A DNA stretch of 32,313 bases. Source: Treponema sp. GTDB taxonomy: Bacteria; Spirochaetota; Spirochaetia; Treponematales; Breznakiellaceae. Below, in pieces: positions 7,264 through 15,552 of the stretch. A program made the translations under genes and the position numbers. The stretch covers positions 1 through 32,313 of the forward strand of contig JAISNI010000090.1 of the NCBI GenBank assembly GCA_031276295.1. The letters run 5' to 3'. Each line of letters opens with the position of its first letter. Position 1 is the first letter of the stretch. Under the pieces are notes generated by a model, which saw only the letters and a program-made list of their open reading frames with translations, made no database searches and was not told the origin of the DNA.

Positions 7264-8036
7264 AAATAGCTATAATCGGTTACGGCAAGATGGGGAAGAT
7301 CATCGAAGAAAAGGCCCTCTGCCGGGGCCACCAGATCGTTTGGGTAGTTGATCCCCTGGTAAAGCCGGGCGTATCCCAGGGCGGAGCGCCTATCCTCGAA
7401 AGTATTGCGCAGCTTCCCGGCCCGCCTTCAGCCGATATTGCCATAGAATTTACCCGTCCCGATACGGCAGTAGCAAATATTAAGGCCCTTACCGGGCGGA
7501 ATATTCCCCTTGTTGTAGGTACAACCGGCTGGTACGGCGCGCTTGACGAAGTAAGGGCCGCTGTCCAGGCTGCCGGTTCCTGCCTGCTCTACTCCCCCAA
7601 CTTTTCCCTGGGGGTAAACCTTTTCTACCGGATTGCATCCTGTGCGGCAAAAATCATCGATCCCTACCCTGAATACGATGCGGCGGGTTTTGAGGCGCAC
7701 CACAACAAGAAGGCCGATAGTCCGTCGGGGACAGCCAAAACCCTTGTGGAAAAGGTCCTCTCGGAGATGACGCGAAAGAAGACGCCGGTCTGGGAAACCC
7801 TGAACCGTCCCCCGGAGCCGGAGGAACTTCACTTCCCCAGCCTCCGTATCGGCGCTTACCCTGGGGTTCACAGCCTTATCTTCGATTCGGCGGCGGATAC
7901 TATCGAAATTACGCATACGACGCGTAACCGCGAAGGCTTGGCCTCCGGCGCTATTCTGGCCGCCGAATGGCTTGCCGGGAAAGGCATCAGCAGGAAGGGT
8001 GTTTTTACCTTTGAAGATGTTCTAGGAATTGCTTAA
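7260..8036 (+). CDS. dapB: 4-hydroxy-tetrahydrodipicolinate reductase
   Basis: DapB reduces the DapA product to tetrahydrodipicolinate with NAD(P)H, on the way to diaminopimelate (cell wall) and lysine. The 258 residues fit the family. The Rossmann start is MKIAIIGYGKMG, the FTRPDTAVANI and VVGTTGWY segments follow, and the substrate-binding signature is EAHHNKKADSPSGTAKT at about 145-161, containing the catalytic His pair and Lys. The ATG overlaps the lysC stop (ATGA). The stop at 8034-8036 lies within the likely promoter of the next gene. Confidence 0.95.
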   Translation: MKIAIIGYGKMGKIIEEKALCRGHQIVWVVDPLVKPGVSQGGAPILESIAQLPGPPSADIAIEFTRPDTAVANIKALTGRNIPLVVGTTGWYGALDEVRAAVQAAGSCLLYSPNFSLGVNLFYRIASCAAKIIDPYPEYDAAGFEAHHNKKADSPSGTAKTLVEKVLSEMTRKKTPVWETLNRPPEPEELHFPSLRIGAYPGVHSLIFDSAADTIEITHTTRNREGLASGAILAAEWLAGKGISRKGVFTFEDVLGIA

Positions 8037-8057
8037 ACTCCGCCCCTGAGCTATACT
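8029..8057 (+). promoter_or_regulatory. Promoter for the AAA ATPase gene
   Basis: TTGCTT (8029-8034) and TATACT (8052-8057) with 17-base spacing. The -35 box overlaps the end of dapB; a GAGGGGAGG ribosome binding site follows at 8068-8076. Confidence 0.5.
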
Positions 8058-8081
8058 TTTAAATTAAGAGGGGAGGCTGTA

Positions 8082-9845
8082 GTGCAGGATCATTTTATTT
8101 ATGAAAATGAAGATTTTATCAGGATACTTCCCGACTGGGCCAAGGAATTAGCAAACAAATACGGTTCTAAAACGGCAAATCTCTATATCCTGCATGGAAA
8201 CATACGGGATTTTCTACCCCATGAAAAATACGAAGGGGAGTATATTTTCACCCGAATCCAGGACTATATTTCCGATGTGCTTTTCGGCAACCGAGACATT
8301 ATTGCCTTTTATGACCGGTCCGAAGGGGTTGCCTTTTGCAACGAGGAGATGGCCAGGGAATACGAGGCATGGATGAAGCGGCGCTTCCCCGATGAGGACC
8401 CGTCCGATTTCTTATCATCTGATCCTGAAAAGAGTTTTTACTACATCGAAAGATATTTTATGATGAGGATACCCCAGAGCGGCAAAAACAGGTGCCGCAT
8501 GGTCTTTATTATTGATTATGCCGAAACTATAGTTCCTGCCGGCGATATAGTACGTTTTTCCGATATTGACCGTTACTGTCTTGTAACACTTAACCGCTGG
8601 GCAACCAATCCTATCTTTACCGAAAACGATATTTCTATCTTTCTGCTCACTGAAAACCTTGTGGATATTTCCCCCCGTCTTTCCGGTTCTCCTTCTACCG
8701 TCGTTGTTGGCGTGCCTTTCCCCGACGAGGGTACGCGGAACAATTTTTTGCAGTTTCAGGAGAAAGAAGGGAGGCTGCATCTGGAACGGGGGCTTAAAAC
8801 TCCCCAGATTGCGGCGGTAACAAGCGGCCTTAACCTTATGAATCTGAACCGCCTGGTGCTGGAACGGCACCAGGAAAACAAGATACTTACCATGGATTAT
8901 CTCCGTCTCAAAAAAAAAGAGATGATAGAGAACGAGGCGGGCGGTCTTCTGGAATTTATGGATTCTACCTACTCCCTGGATGATGTTTCAGGCCATGAGT
9001 ATGTAAAAAAACAGTTTAAAAACGCAGCCAGGGCTATACGGCACGGCCAACTGGATGTACTCCCTATGGGTTATCTTATCTCCGGCCCGGTAGGAACCGG
9101 AAAAAGCTATATGGTCAGCGCCTTTGCCGGAGAAATCGGTATCCCTATGGTTCAATTCCGTAATTTCAGGTCTAAATGGCAGGGCGTTACCGAATCAAAC
9201 CTGGAAAAAGTCCTCACCATTCTTAAATCTATGGCGCCGGTAGCGGTGATGGTAGACGAAGCCGACGCGTTTCTGGGGGATCGCAGCCAGGAAGGGGATT
9301 CGGGAACCAGCAACCGTGTTTTTGCCCAGCTTGCCACTTTTATGGGTAATACCGAATACCGCGGCAAGATCATCTGGTTCCTCATCACCTGCCGTCCTGA
9401 CCTTATCCCCATAGACTTAAAACGCCAGGGCCGCGCAGAGGAACACCTTGCACTGTTCTACCCGGAAACCGATTCGGAGCGCGTTGCCCTTTTTGAAACC
9501 CTGGTACGAAAGAACAAGCTCCAGGTACATAAATTCTCGGTGCCGGAACTCTTCCGTAAATACGACAAGGAAATGTCGGGAGCGGATATCGAATCTATGC
9601 TTATCCGCGCCAAACAGAAGGCTATCATTGATAAGCATACCTACATCAGCAAAGACGACATGGAAGAAGTTATGATGGACTTTAACCCGCCGACCTATCC
9701 GCACGAGATACAGCTCCAAAACCTCGTGGCGGTTCTGGAATGTACTTCGAAGAAGATGGTACCCAAGCGCTTTCAGAATATGGATAATTCCAGACTGGTA
9801 AATGAGATACAGCAACTCAAGGCCCTTCTGGGGGAAAAGAGCTAA
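8082..9845 (+). CDS. Ycf46-like AAA ATPase, function unknown
   Basis: The C-terminal half (about residues 310-530) is a classical AAA module: Walker A GPVGTGKS at 335-342, Walker B with Asp392-Glu393 (VMVDEADAF), the ITCRP sensor-1 region, and an arginine-rich second-region motif (LKRQGRAEEH). The first 290 residues resemble a degenerate ATPase domain without a P-loop (YILHGNIRDF, MVFIIDYAE, ISIFLLTENL), the layout of Ycf46-type proteins. No membrane segment is evident, so it should be cytoplasmic. The 587-residue protein starts at GTG 8082 with a strong ribosome binding site five bases away. It is monocistronic with its own promoter. Its substrate is unknown; a FtsH-like protease is excluded by the lack of a zinc HExxH domain. 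Confidence 0.8.
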   Translation: MQDHFIYENEDFIRILPDWAKELANKYGSKTANLYILHGNIRDFLPHEKYEGEYIFTRIQDYISDVLFGNRDIIAFYDRSEGVAFCNEEMAREYEAWMKRRFPDEDPSDFLSSDPEKSFYYIERYFMMRIPQSGKNRCRMVFIIDYAETIVPAGDIVRFSDIDRYCLVTLNRWATNPIFTENDISIFLLTENLVDISPRLSGSPSTVVVGVPFPDEGTRNNFLQFQEKEGRLHLERGLKTPQIAAVTSGLNLMNLNRLVLERHQENKILTMDYLRLKKKEMIENEAGGLLEFMDSTYSLDDVSGHEYVKKQFKNAARAIRHGQLDVLPMGYLISGPVGTGKSYMVSAFAGEIGIPMVQFRNFRSKWQGVTESNLEKVLTILKSMAPVAVMVDEADAFLGDRSQEGDSGTSNRVFAQLATFMGNTEYRGKIIWFLITCRPDLIPIDLKRQGRAEEHLALFYPETDSERVALFETLVRKNKLQVHKFSVPELFRKYDKEMSGADIESMLIRAKQKAIIDKHTYISKDDMEEVMMDFNPPTYPHEIQLQNLVAVLECTSKKMVPKRFQNMDNSRLVNEIQQLKALLGEKS

Positions 9846-9881
9846 AGTTCTGGTAATGTTCATATAAGGTAGCGCACAGAC

Positions 9882-9915
9882 AGGGAAGGCGCGGAAGGAT
9901 GCCCTTACCTTCCCT
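9882..9915. terminator. Hairpin between the convergent AAA and MATE genes
   Basis: AGGGAAGG (9882-9889) pairs with CCTTCCCT (9908-9915); a smaller AAGG/CCTT pair sits inside. The right arm overlaps the last codons of the MATE gene. No T-run follows on either strand, so efficiency as a terminator is uncertain. Confidence 0.4.
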
Positions 9916-11284
9916 CATCAGCGGACGCCGGTACGGCATTGACCGCATTGCGCTTCCACGTACCGGTTATCAGATAGATGATAATCATCAGCAGGACCCC
10001 GGCGCTGGCAACCGGAGCGCCCATGCCGACTCCCAGGAGATTCCAGTTGAGGGTAACACCGAAAAAATAGCAAACGGGCACGCGGAGCAGCACTGAGGAA
10101 AGCATACTGTTGATAAGGGTGAACAAGGTATGACCGCCGCCGATAAGAAAACCGTTGATGCAGAATATAAAGGGGATAAGCAGAAAATCAAAGCTAAAGG
10201 ATCGGAGATAGGTAATACCGTCCTGGATCATCTGGGGGTCGTCGCCGAAAAGGCGCAGGATGGCGGCGGGGAATATCTGTACGATAACAAAAAACGCGTA
10301 TGTAATGCAGGCCGAAAAGAAGGTCCCTATACGGCAGGACTGTACCGCCCGGTCCAGCCGCCCGGCGCCTATATTCTGGGCGCTCATGGCAGAGACGGAT
10401 GCGCTGAGGGCCTGGGTGGGCATAAACGCAAAGCTGTTGAACTTGCCGACCGCCCCGACCGCCGCGGATGCGCTTACGCCGCCTACGATATTCACAATGG
10501 TGGTGATAAACAGGAAGGAAATGCTGGTAACGCTATTCTGTATGCAGGTAGGCAGCCCAACCTTAAAAATCAGCCTGAGCTGATCGCCATAGATTTTAAA
10601 GGATGAGAGCTTAAAATCAAACTGAAATCCGTTTCTTACCATGTAGATAATGCAGAGAAACATACTCATGGCCTGGGAAATAACCGTGGCAACGGCTGCA
10701 CCAAAGGCGTCCCAGTGGAACAGGGCGACAAAAACCAGGTCCAGGATCACATTGGTAACGCAGGCTGCCATGACAAAGTAGAAGGGCTGCCTGGAATTAC
10801 CCATACCCCGGAGTATGCCCGCAAGGGCATTGTAACCGAAAATAAACACAATGCCGATGACCGTAACGGTTAGATAACGGTTACTTTCCGCAAAGGATTC
10901 TTCGGGCGTTCTTATAAGGCGCAGTATCGGCTCCTTAAAGATAAGCATCAGAACCGAAATAAGAATACCTGCGCCGAGGAGCAGCGTGATGATGGTCGCG
11001 GTAACCCGCTTAAGGCCGATCTGGTTCCCCGCTCCTATATACTGGCCAATCAGCACGGTAGCGCCCATACAGAGACCTATTATCGTATTGGTCAGGATGA
11101 ATGTTACCTGCCCTCCAATATTGACGCCGCTCATACTCACCGTACCGCTGAAATTCCCCACTATCAACATATCCGCCACGTTGTAAAACGACTGGATGAT
11201 GTTGGAGGCCAAAAATGGAATGGCAAAAAATACCAGTTTGGTAAATACCTTCCCCTGCGAAAGATCGGTCTTGATTTTATCCAT
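9905..11284 (-). CDS. MATE-family multidrug/toxin exporter
   Basis: MATE proteins are 12-helix inner-membrane antiporters that export cationic compounds using a sodium or proton gradient. The 459 residues contain about twelve hydrophobic stretches in two homologous halves, with the typical opening LVFFAIPFLASNIIQSFYN and NVADMLIVGNFSG, and QYIGAGNQIGLKR and SAQNIGAGRLDRA as the paired loop motifs. The ATG at 11282-11284 is chosen: it has AAGGG eight bases upstream and gives a normal N-terminus. An in-frame ATG at 11317 would start on the edge of a dispersed repeat and lacks a ribosome binding site. The substrate cannot be inferred. It is a single-gene unit convergent with the AAA ATPase. Confidence 0.9.
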   Translation of the reverse strand: MDKIKTDLSQGKVFTKLVFFAIPFLASNIIQSFYNVADMLIVGNFSGTVSMSGVNIGGQVTFILTNTIIGLCMGATVLIGQYIGAGNQIGLKRVTATIITLLLGAGILISVLMLIFKEPILRLIRTPEESFAESNRYLTVTVIGIVFIFGYNALAGILRGMGNSRQPFYFVMAACVTNVILDLVFVALFHWDAFGAAVATVISQAMSMFLCIIYMVRNGFQFDFKLSSFKIYGDQLRLIFKVGLPTCIQNSVTSISFLFITTIVNIVGGVSASAAVGAVGKFNSFAFMPTQALSASVSAMSAQNIGAGRLDRAVQSCRIGTFFSACITYAFFVIVQIFPAAILRLFGDDPQMIQDGITYLRSFSFDFLLIPFIFCINGFLIGGGHTLFTLINSMLSSVLLRVPVCYFFGVTLNWNLLGVGMGAPVASAGVLLMIIIYLITGTWKRNAVNAVPASADEGR

Positions 11285-11317
11285 GACATCGGCCCTTGAT
11301 TGGAAGGCAGGGTGCAT

Positions 11318-11382
11318 CCAGCAGTTTGTTGTGCTTCAGCGCAAAATTGTATAAAAATCCACAAGTGCAACAGGCTGCTAGG
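11318..11382 (+). repeat. Dispersed inverted-end repeat, copy C (65 bp)
   Basis: The copy reads CCAGCAGTTTGTTGTGCTTC at its left end and GCAACAGGCTGCTAGG at its right end. It equals copy A plus an 11-base TGTATAAAAAT segment, and equals copy B with about 110 inner bases removed. It lies 34 bases upstream of the MATE start codon, so it probably forms part of that gene's leader or promoter region. Confidence 0.75.
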
Positions 11383-11714
11383 AGTACCCTGCCGGTATAA
11401 TAAATGTCCTATCCAACGAAGATACCGGCACGCAAGATTGCTTCGAGCCTGCCTTCGGGTTCTTCATTGGTTGGTTTTTCATTAAAAATTCGTTTTTAAT
11501 GTTATCCTGTCCTATCATAGCAATAAATTATAATTATGCCAATGTATAAAAATGAGAACAAAAATAACGCGTATGGATTAAACCCCTCTTCACATTTATT
11601 GAAACATAGTATTAACTTATTATTTAAGCACTCAGTGTCTATCCATAAAACCGGTTGCTTTATGGATAGTGCCGGTTCGCTTTGCAAAGTGATAATAACT
11701 GACAGGGGGCAACC
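11383..11714 (+). other. Gene-free spacer with several dyads, upstream of the receiver gene
   Basis: No convincing gene is seen. The stretch holds GCCGGTAT (11391-11398) mirrored by ATACCGGC (11422-11429); a strong hairpin CATTAAAAA-TTCG-TTTTTAATG (11480-11501) that could terminate transcription; an AT-rich block with a TATAAT near 11526-11533 as a promoter candidate; and an 11-bp inverted repeat at 11639-11669. A 60-codon reading frame (11536-11718) has no ribosome binding site. Confidence 0.5.
11639..11669. repeat. Inverted repeat CTATCCATAAA, candidate operator
   Basis: CTATCCATAAA (11639-11649) and TTTATGGATAG (11659-11669) are perfect inverted copies with a 9-base spacer, 46 bases upstream of the receiver gene's ATG. 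A near-copy occurs at 21990-22021 upstream of the bL25 gene, including matching left flanks (AGTGTCTATCC versus AGTCTCTGTCC). Confidence 0.55.
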
Positions 11715-12077
11715 ATGAAAACGATTATCCATGTTGATAACAGCGCTTTTTTCCGTAAAGTGATGAAAACATTTATTGCTGAACAGGGATATACAATTGA
11801 AAGTTTTGACAGCGGAGCAAACGCCTTGGAACAGATCAACTCCGGTAATGTATGTCTCGTCATTACCGGCCTAAGCCTTGCGGATATGAGGGGCGAAGAG
11901 CTTATCAAAAAAATAATAACCTCTCCGATCACAGTGCCTATTATCACTGTTACCTCCAACCAGGGCGAGACCCAAATGCAGAAATTAAAACTCTTGGGGG
12001 TAAAGGCTACGCTCCTTAAATCGGGACCCTGGCGGGACCAGTTACTGCCGTATTTACAGGAATATGTACCGTACTAA
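11715..12077 (+). CDS. Stand-alone receiver-domain protein lacking the phospho-acceptor Asp
   Basis: The 120 residues form a single CheY-like receiver domain: IIHVDNSAFFRKVM at the start, VCLVITGLSLADMRGEEL in the middle, and LLKSG near the end. The position that should be the phosphorylated aspartate (the final D of the usual LxxxD turn before LxMPxMDG) is Gly52, and the acidic pair is reduced to Asp8 with Asn9. Thr80 and Lys102 of the switch are kept. It therefore looks like a pseudo-receiver that signals by binding rather than by phosphorylation. The ATG has AGGGGG six bases upstream. It is convergent, 26 bases apart, with two cNMP/GGDEF proteins that might be partners. No output domain is attached. 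Confidence 0.8.
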   Translation: MKTIIHVDNSAFFRKVMKTFIAEQGYTIESFDSGANALEQINSGNVCLVITGLSLADMRGEELIKKIITSPITVPIITVTSNQGETQMQKLKLLGVKATLLKSGPWRDQLLPYLQEYVPY

Positions 12078-12103
12078 AGGGCAAAAAACGCTTTAGAGCC
12101 GCC

Positions 12104-13129
12104 TCATTGAGCAATTTCCACCCGGTTTCTGCCAAGTTCTTTGGCATGGGCCAGCGCTTTATCCGCAGCATCGGTCAGTTCTTCACTGTCTTTTGCATGA
12201 TCGGGAGCTACCGCTATACCTATGCTGACACGCACGCCGATCTCTACTTTTTCGGCGGAATCCGGCGTCTTTGGTACTGGTATCTTCCGGGTAAAAACGG
12301 TTTCACGGATACGTTCGGCAATCAGTCCGGCATCCTCCGCGTCGGTATCGGGGAGGAGGACGGCAAATTCGTCCCCGGAAAGCCGCGCCGCAATATCGCC
12401 GGAACGGGTTTGGGAGCGGATGGCTTCCGCTACAGTTTTAAATACATCGTCGCCGGCCTGTACGCCGTGCTGTTCGTTGATCGCATGTATCTTGTCAAGG
12501 TCCATCATCAGCAGGGCTATTTTCCGCAGGCCGATTGAGCCGTGCGCAAACCTGTCTATGATCGAGTCTTCCAGAAAGCGGCGGTTATATAAACCGGTAA
12601 GTTCGTCAGTGATTGCGCGGCGCCGGGCGGTTTCCCCCCATCGTGTCAGATCGGAAAGGTGCTTTGAGGATTGATTCAGCCAGGAATTCTGAACACGGCA
12701 GATTGCTTTGAGCATTTTAACGCCTATCATGGGGTGTTCAAAGATTATGCGGTAGAAGTCTATACCTTGCAACACCATAATTTCGGTTTCTTCCCGGGCG
12801 GTCATGGTAGCGGAACGGGGTTCGCTCGCAATAATGGACATTTCCCCAAAAAAATCTCCCGGTTTGACATCAAAAAGCTGGCGCTGCGTACCATCGGACT
12901 GGTTTACATAGGCGTTGAGGGAACCGGAAAGCAGAATATACATCTCCTTGCCCTCGTCCCCTTCCTTAAAAATCGTATCGCCTTTTTTAATATGGGAACG
13001 CTCCAAAAATGCGGTAAAGGCATTGTATTCAAGCTCGCTCATCTCGCTAAACAGAGGAGATTTTAACAACGCCGGATTATCTATAGGAGCTATGGAATTC
13101 ATATTTATTCCAGGGTTTTTCTCGTTCAT
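12104..13129 (-). CDS. Cyclic nucleotide-binding domain plus GGDEF diguanylate cyclase
   Basis: Residues 20-135 are a cyclic-nucleotide-binding beta barrel (IKKGDTIFKEGDEGKEMYIL, then the phosphate cassette GEMSIIASEPRSATMTA at 95-111 with the conserved RSA). Residues 170-341 are a GGDEF domain: DELTGLYNRRF, metal-binding Asp210, Asn218 and Asp227, signature SGDEF at 251-255, and a product-inhibition RxxD site RSGD at 242-245, five residues before the signature. SGDEF replaces GGDEF, a variant that can remain active, so it probably makes c-di-GMP in response to a bound nucleotide. No membrane segment is present. It follows the sister gene by 6 bases, with GGGAGG upstream of its ATG. Confidence 0.87.
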   Translation of the reverse strand: MNEKNPGINMNSIAPIDNPALLKSPLFSEMSELEYNAFTAFLERSHIKKGDTIFKEGDEGKEMYILLSGSLNAYVNQSDGTQRQLFDVKPGDFFGEMSIIASEPRSATMTAREETEIMVLQGIDFYRIIFEHPMIGVKMLKAICRVQNSWLNQSSKHLSDLTRWGETARRRAITDELTGLYNRRFLEDSIIDRFAHGSIGLRKIALLMMDLDKIHAINEQHGVQAGDDVFKTVAEAIRSQTRSGDIAARLSGDEFAVLLPDTDAEDAGLIAERIRETVFTRKIPVPKTPDSAEKVEIGVRVSIGIAVAPDHAKDSEELTDAADKALAHAKELGRNRVEIAQ

Positions 13130-13135
13130 AATTTT

Positions 13136-14137
13136 CTATGCCTCCCTGCCTGTATAATGAACAATTTGGTTGCCGCCTGCCCGCCAGGTATCCAAAAGCA
13201 GGGCGTAATTTTCGTTAAGAAGATCTTCCCAGATGGTATTGTCATGGGGCCAAACAGCATAAGAGATAGTGGCTGAAAATGAAAATGCCGGCATATCCCC
13301 CTGGGCAGGAACAGGCTCCATAGCGGCAATAGCCTTAAAGAGTTCCCTAGCGCTCGTTTCCGCAAGTGAAGAATCGCATTTATTGACAAGAATACCGACT
13401 TCATTGCTCTTAAAGCGGAGGGGCCAACCCCTGCCTATCCGCCGTATCGCGCTTTTCAGGACCAGGGCAATCCGGATCATGGCTTCATCCCCAACATTGT
13501 GCCCGCGGGAATCCACCAACGTCTTGAAACGATCCGGTTTTAACATGATAAGAGCCGTCGGATTCTCCAGGATACGGTTGATCTCGTCGGTGAGGAAGGA
13601 CTGTTTCCACAGGCCGGTACCGGGGTCTTCATAAGCACGGCGGTGAAGCTCCTGTACCCAGGACAGGTTCTCTATGATGATCTGATGGGTTGCCTTGATA
13701 CGGCTTGTCATCATTACAATGGAATTGAGGAGAATACGGCTTATAGTATAGGGTTCTTCCAGGGCAAACATATCCATTGTAAGCCCCAATCCGGGAAACA
13801 TGACCAATATACAATCTGTAACAGCCTCCGCATAGGCGTCGTATTCCCCCCCGCGGGCAAAATCGAAGTCGCCGATTGAATCGCCAACGGTAAAGCGGGC
13901 CATCTCATCCTCCCCGCCGCCGCTGATCGGCCGTACAACGTGTATGGAACCTTCTATAAGCATATAAAAATGCTCGGCGTGTTCACCGGGGGAAAAGAGC
14001 CTTTCCCCCTTGCGTAATTGCAGTATACTTGACCGCGAATGAATGAAATCTCTTTCCGACGGCAGGAGTGCAGAAAACAATTCCGCCTTCTGAATCAACG
14101 ATTGGTCATACACACTCTGAACACCAGAATCCGCCAT
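13136..14137 (-). CDS. Cyclic nucleotide-binding protein with degenerate GGDEF domain
   Basis: This 333-residue protein has the same two-domain plan as its downstream neighbour. The N-terminal barrel is recognisable (LRKGERLFSPGEHAEHFYMLIEG), but the cassette reads GDFDFARGGEYDAYAEA and lacks the arginine that binds cyclic phosphate. The C-terminal domain keeps the fold (GTGLWKQSF, PDRFKTLVDSRGHNVGDEA) but the signature is KSNEV at 243-247, so it should not make c-di-GMP. It is probably a duplicated, non-catalytic partner or sensor. The ATG at 14135-14137 is preferred because GAGGA sits five bases upstream; a GTG at 14149 would overlap that site. It is first in a two-gene unit. Confidence 0.82.
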   Translation of the reverse strand: MADSGVQSVYDQSLIQKAELFSALLPSERDFIHSRSSILQLRKGERLFSPGEHAEHFYMLIEGSIHVVRPISGGGEDEMARFTVGDSIGDFDFARGGEYDAYAEAVTDCILVMFPGLGLTMDMFALEEPYTISRILLNSIVMMTSRIKATHQIIIENLSWVQELHRRAYEDPGTGLWKQSFLTDEINRILENPTALIMLKPDRFKTLVDSRGHNVGDEAMIRIALVLKSAIRRIGRGWPLRFKSNEVGILVNKCDSSLAETSARELFKAIAAMEPVPAQGDMPAFSFSATISYAVWPHDNTIWEDLLNENYALLLDTWRAGGNQIVHYTGREA

Positions 14138-14259
14138 TACAATCCTCACTGTTAATTTTTAGTATCCATTTGACCGGACAGCGGCAAGGCCGTTCCCCTT
14201 TCCATAAAATAATTACATATCTTCCAAGAAAAATCTATAGCTCTTTGCAAAGTTGCCCC

Positions 14260-15543
14260 TCAGAAGCCCATACGGAAGCCCGCAACGGCATTCAAACCGT
14301 TCAACTGAAAACTCTTGAGGAAATTCTGCGACTGAATGCCCACTCCTAAATCAAGTTCTATTACCCTTAGATTCAATGCAAAGTTAAGATAATTCCTCCA
14401 AATACGCTCATGGTACGCCATCCCTAATTTCAGATAGAGCAGACGCATAAACCGGAGTTGGGCTTCAAGTCCGGCATTAAAGCATACGGTATCATAAACG
14501 GTAAGAAAGGAAAGCCCCAAATTCGGCCTGACCGTAAGACCTAAAAGATTACTTTGAATAGACTGAGGCTTATAGTCCGCAAAAATATTAAACCTGAGAG
14601 GGCGGTATACCTTGAAAGATTCGTTGTCTTTACGCTCCATTTTTACCTCACCGGAATCGGGAAGCTCAAAATCATTCTTAATGAGATCATCCAGAATATC
14701 GTTGAAGTCCCCGGAGGAATAGCTATAGGTGGTCTTTATACTATGACTGAGCCGGGCAGGGTACAGGGGAATATGGCTAATACTTCCGCCCACATCAAGG
14801 AAGGGAAAAAGCTCGTACTCCGCATCGACCGACATATCAAAACCATAGGCATCACTAAGCTCATTAGAATTTACTTGTCTTGATGCTGTTGTGTCGTTGC
14901 CTGAAAGTTCCATTAAATTTTCTGCAACGATAGACAGGGGGGTATAGATACGGGCATCCAGTTCCAGGTTTACGGACAGGGGATTCTCGGTATGTATACT
15001 GATCTTTGCCGTAGGTTTTGGCATATATACCAGCGGAACAAACAGAGAAGGGGACAGACGGACTTTCAGCTTTTCAAATTTAGTATACATATTGATTCCG
15101 TTATCCCAAAAGATGCTCCCGCCGGCGGCAAGAGCCCCCTCGATATTGCCTTTATTCCCATCGGCAAGAAATTCCAGTATTTCCTCCGATATATCGCCGT
15201 ATATCAGCACATCTACCCCGCCGTGAAAACCAATGCCGAATTCCTCGCCAAAGTTCACATTGAAAAACACATCTATCTTTCCGGCAATATCGGCATTTAT
15301 ATCATTAATAGAAGAGGCCAACTTTTTAAAATCCACCGTTAAGGTTCTTTCTGCATTAAAAATATCCCCAAAGCCGAACACGTTGTTTGCAAGCCCCGCG
15401 TCCATATCCAGACCAAACTCGACGTACCTAAGCGGCCGGTCAGGGTTTCTTTTCTTGGGTTGTTTCTTGGGCTCTGCGATTTCCTGGGACCAAAGAGAAA
15501 CCGCGCAACTCAAAAGCATTATAACTGCAAGCAGTTTCTTCAT
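14260..15543 (-). CDS. Probable outer-membrane beta-barrel protein, unidentified
   Basis: I do not recognise a named family with certainty; it resembles the DUF5723-like barrels of spirochetes and Bacteroidetes. The 427 residues begin with a short signal (MKKLLAVIMLLSCAVSLWSQ). LLSC could act as a lipobox, but the hydrophobic stretch before it is short. After a basic, proline-containing linker, most of the protein alternates polar and aromatic residues in strand-like runs, and the C-terminus ends in GFRMGF, a terminal Phe typical of barrel proteins. The ATG at 15541-15543 has AAGGA six bases upstream and lies 9 bases after the lipoprotein stop, so the two are co-translated and may form one envelope complex. 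Confidence 0.65.
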   Translation of the reverse strand: MKKLLAVIMLLSCAVSLWSQEIAEPKKQPKKRNPDRPLRYVEFGLDMDAGLANNVFGFGDIFNAERTLTVDFKKLASSINDINADIAGKIDVFFNVNFGEEFGIGFHGGVDVLIYGDISEEILEFLADGNKGNIEGALAAGGSIFWDNGINMYTKFEKLKVRLSPSLFVPLVYMPKPTAKISIHTENPLSVNLELDARIYTPLSIVAENLMELSGNDTTASRQVNSNELSDAYGFDMSVDAEYELFPFLDVGGSISHIPLYPARLSHSIKTTYSYSSGDFNDILDDLIKNDFELPDSGEVKMERKDNESFKVYRPLRFNIFADYKPQSIQSNLLGLTVRPNLGLSFLTVYDTVCFNAGLEAQLRFMRLLYLKLGMAYHERIWRNYLNFALNLRVIELDLGVGIQSQNFLKSFQLNGLNAVAGFRMGF

Positions 15544-15552
15544 CTGCAATCC

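Noticed and set aside
11536-11718. 60-codon + strand frame ending on the receiver gene's ATG
   Set aside because: No ribosome binding site, odd composition, and it runs through a perfect 11-bp inverted repeat; the receiver gene has its own AGGGGG site.
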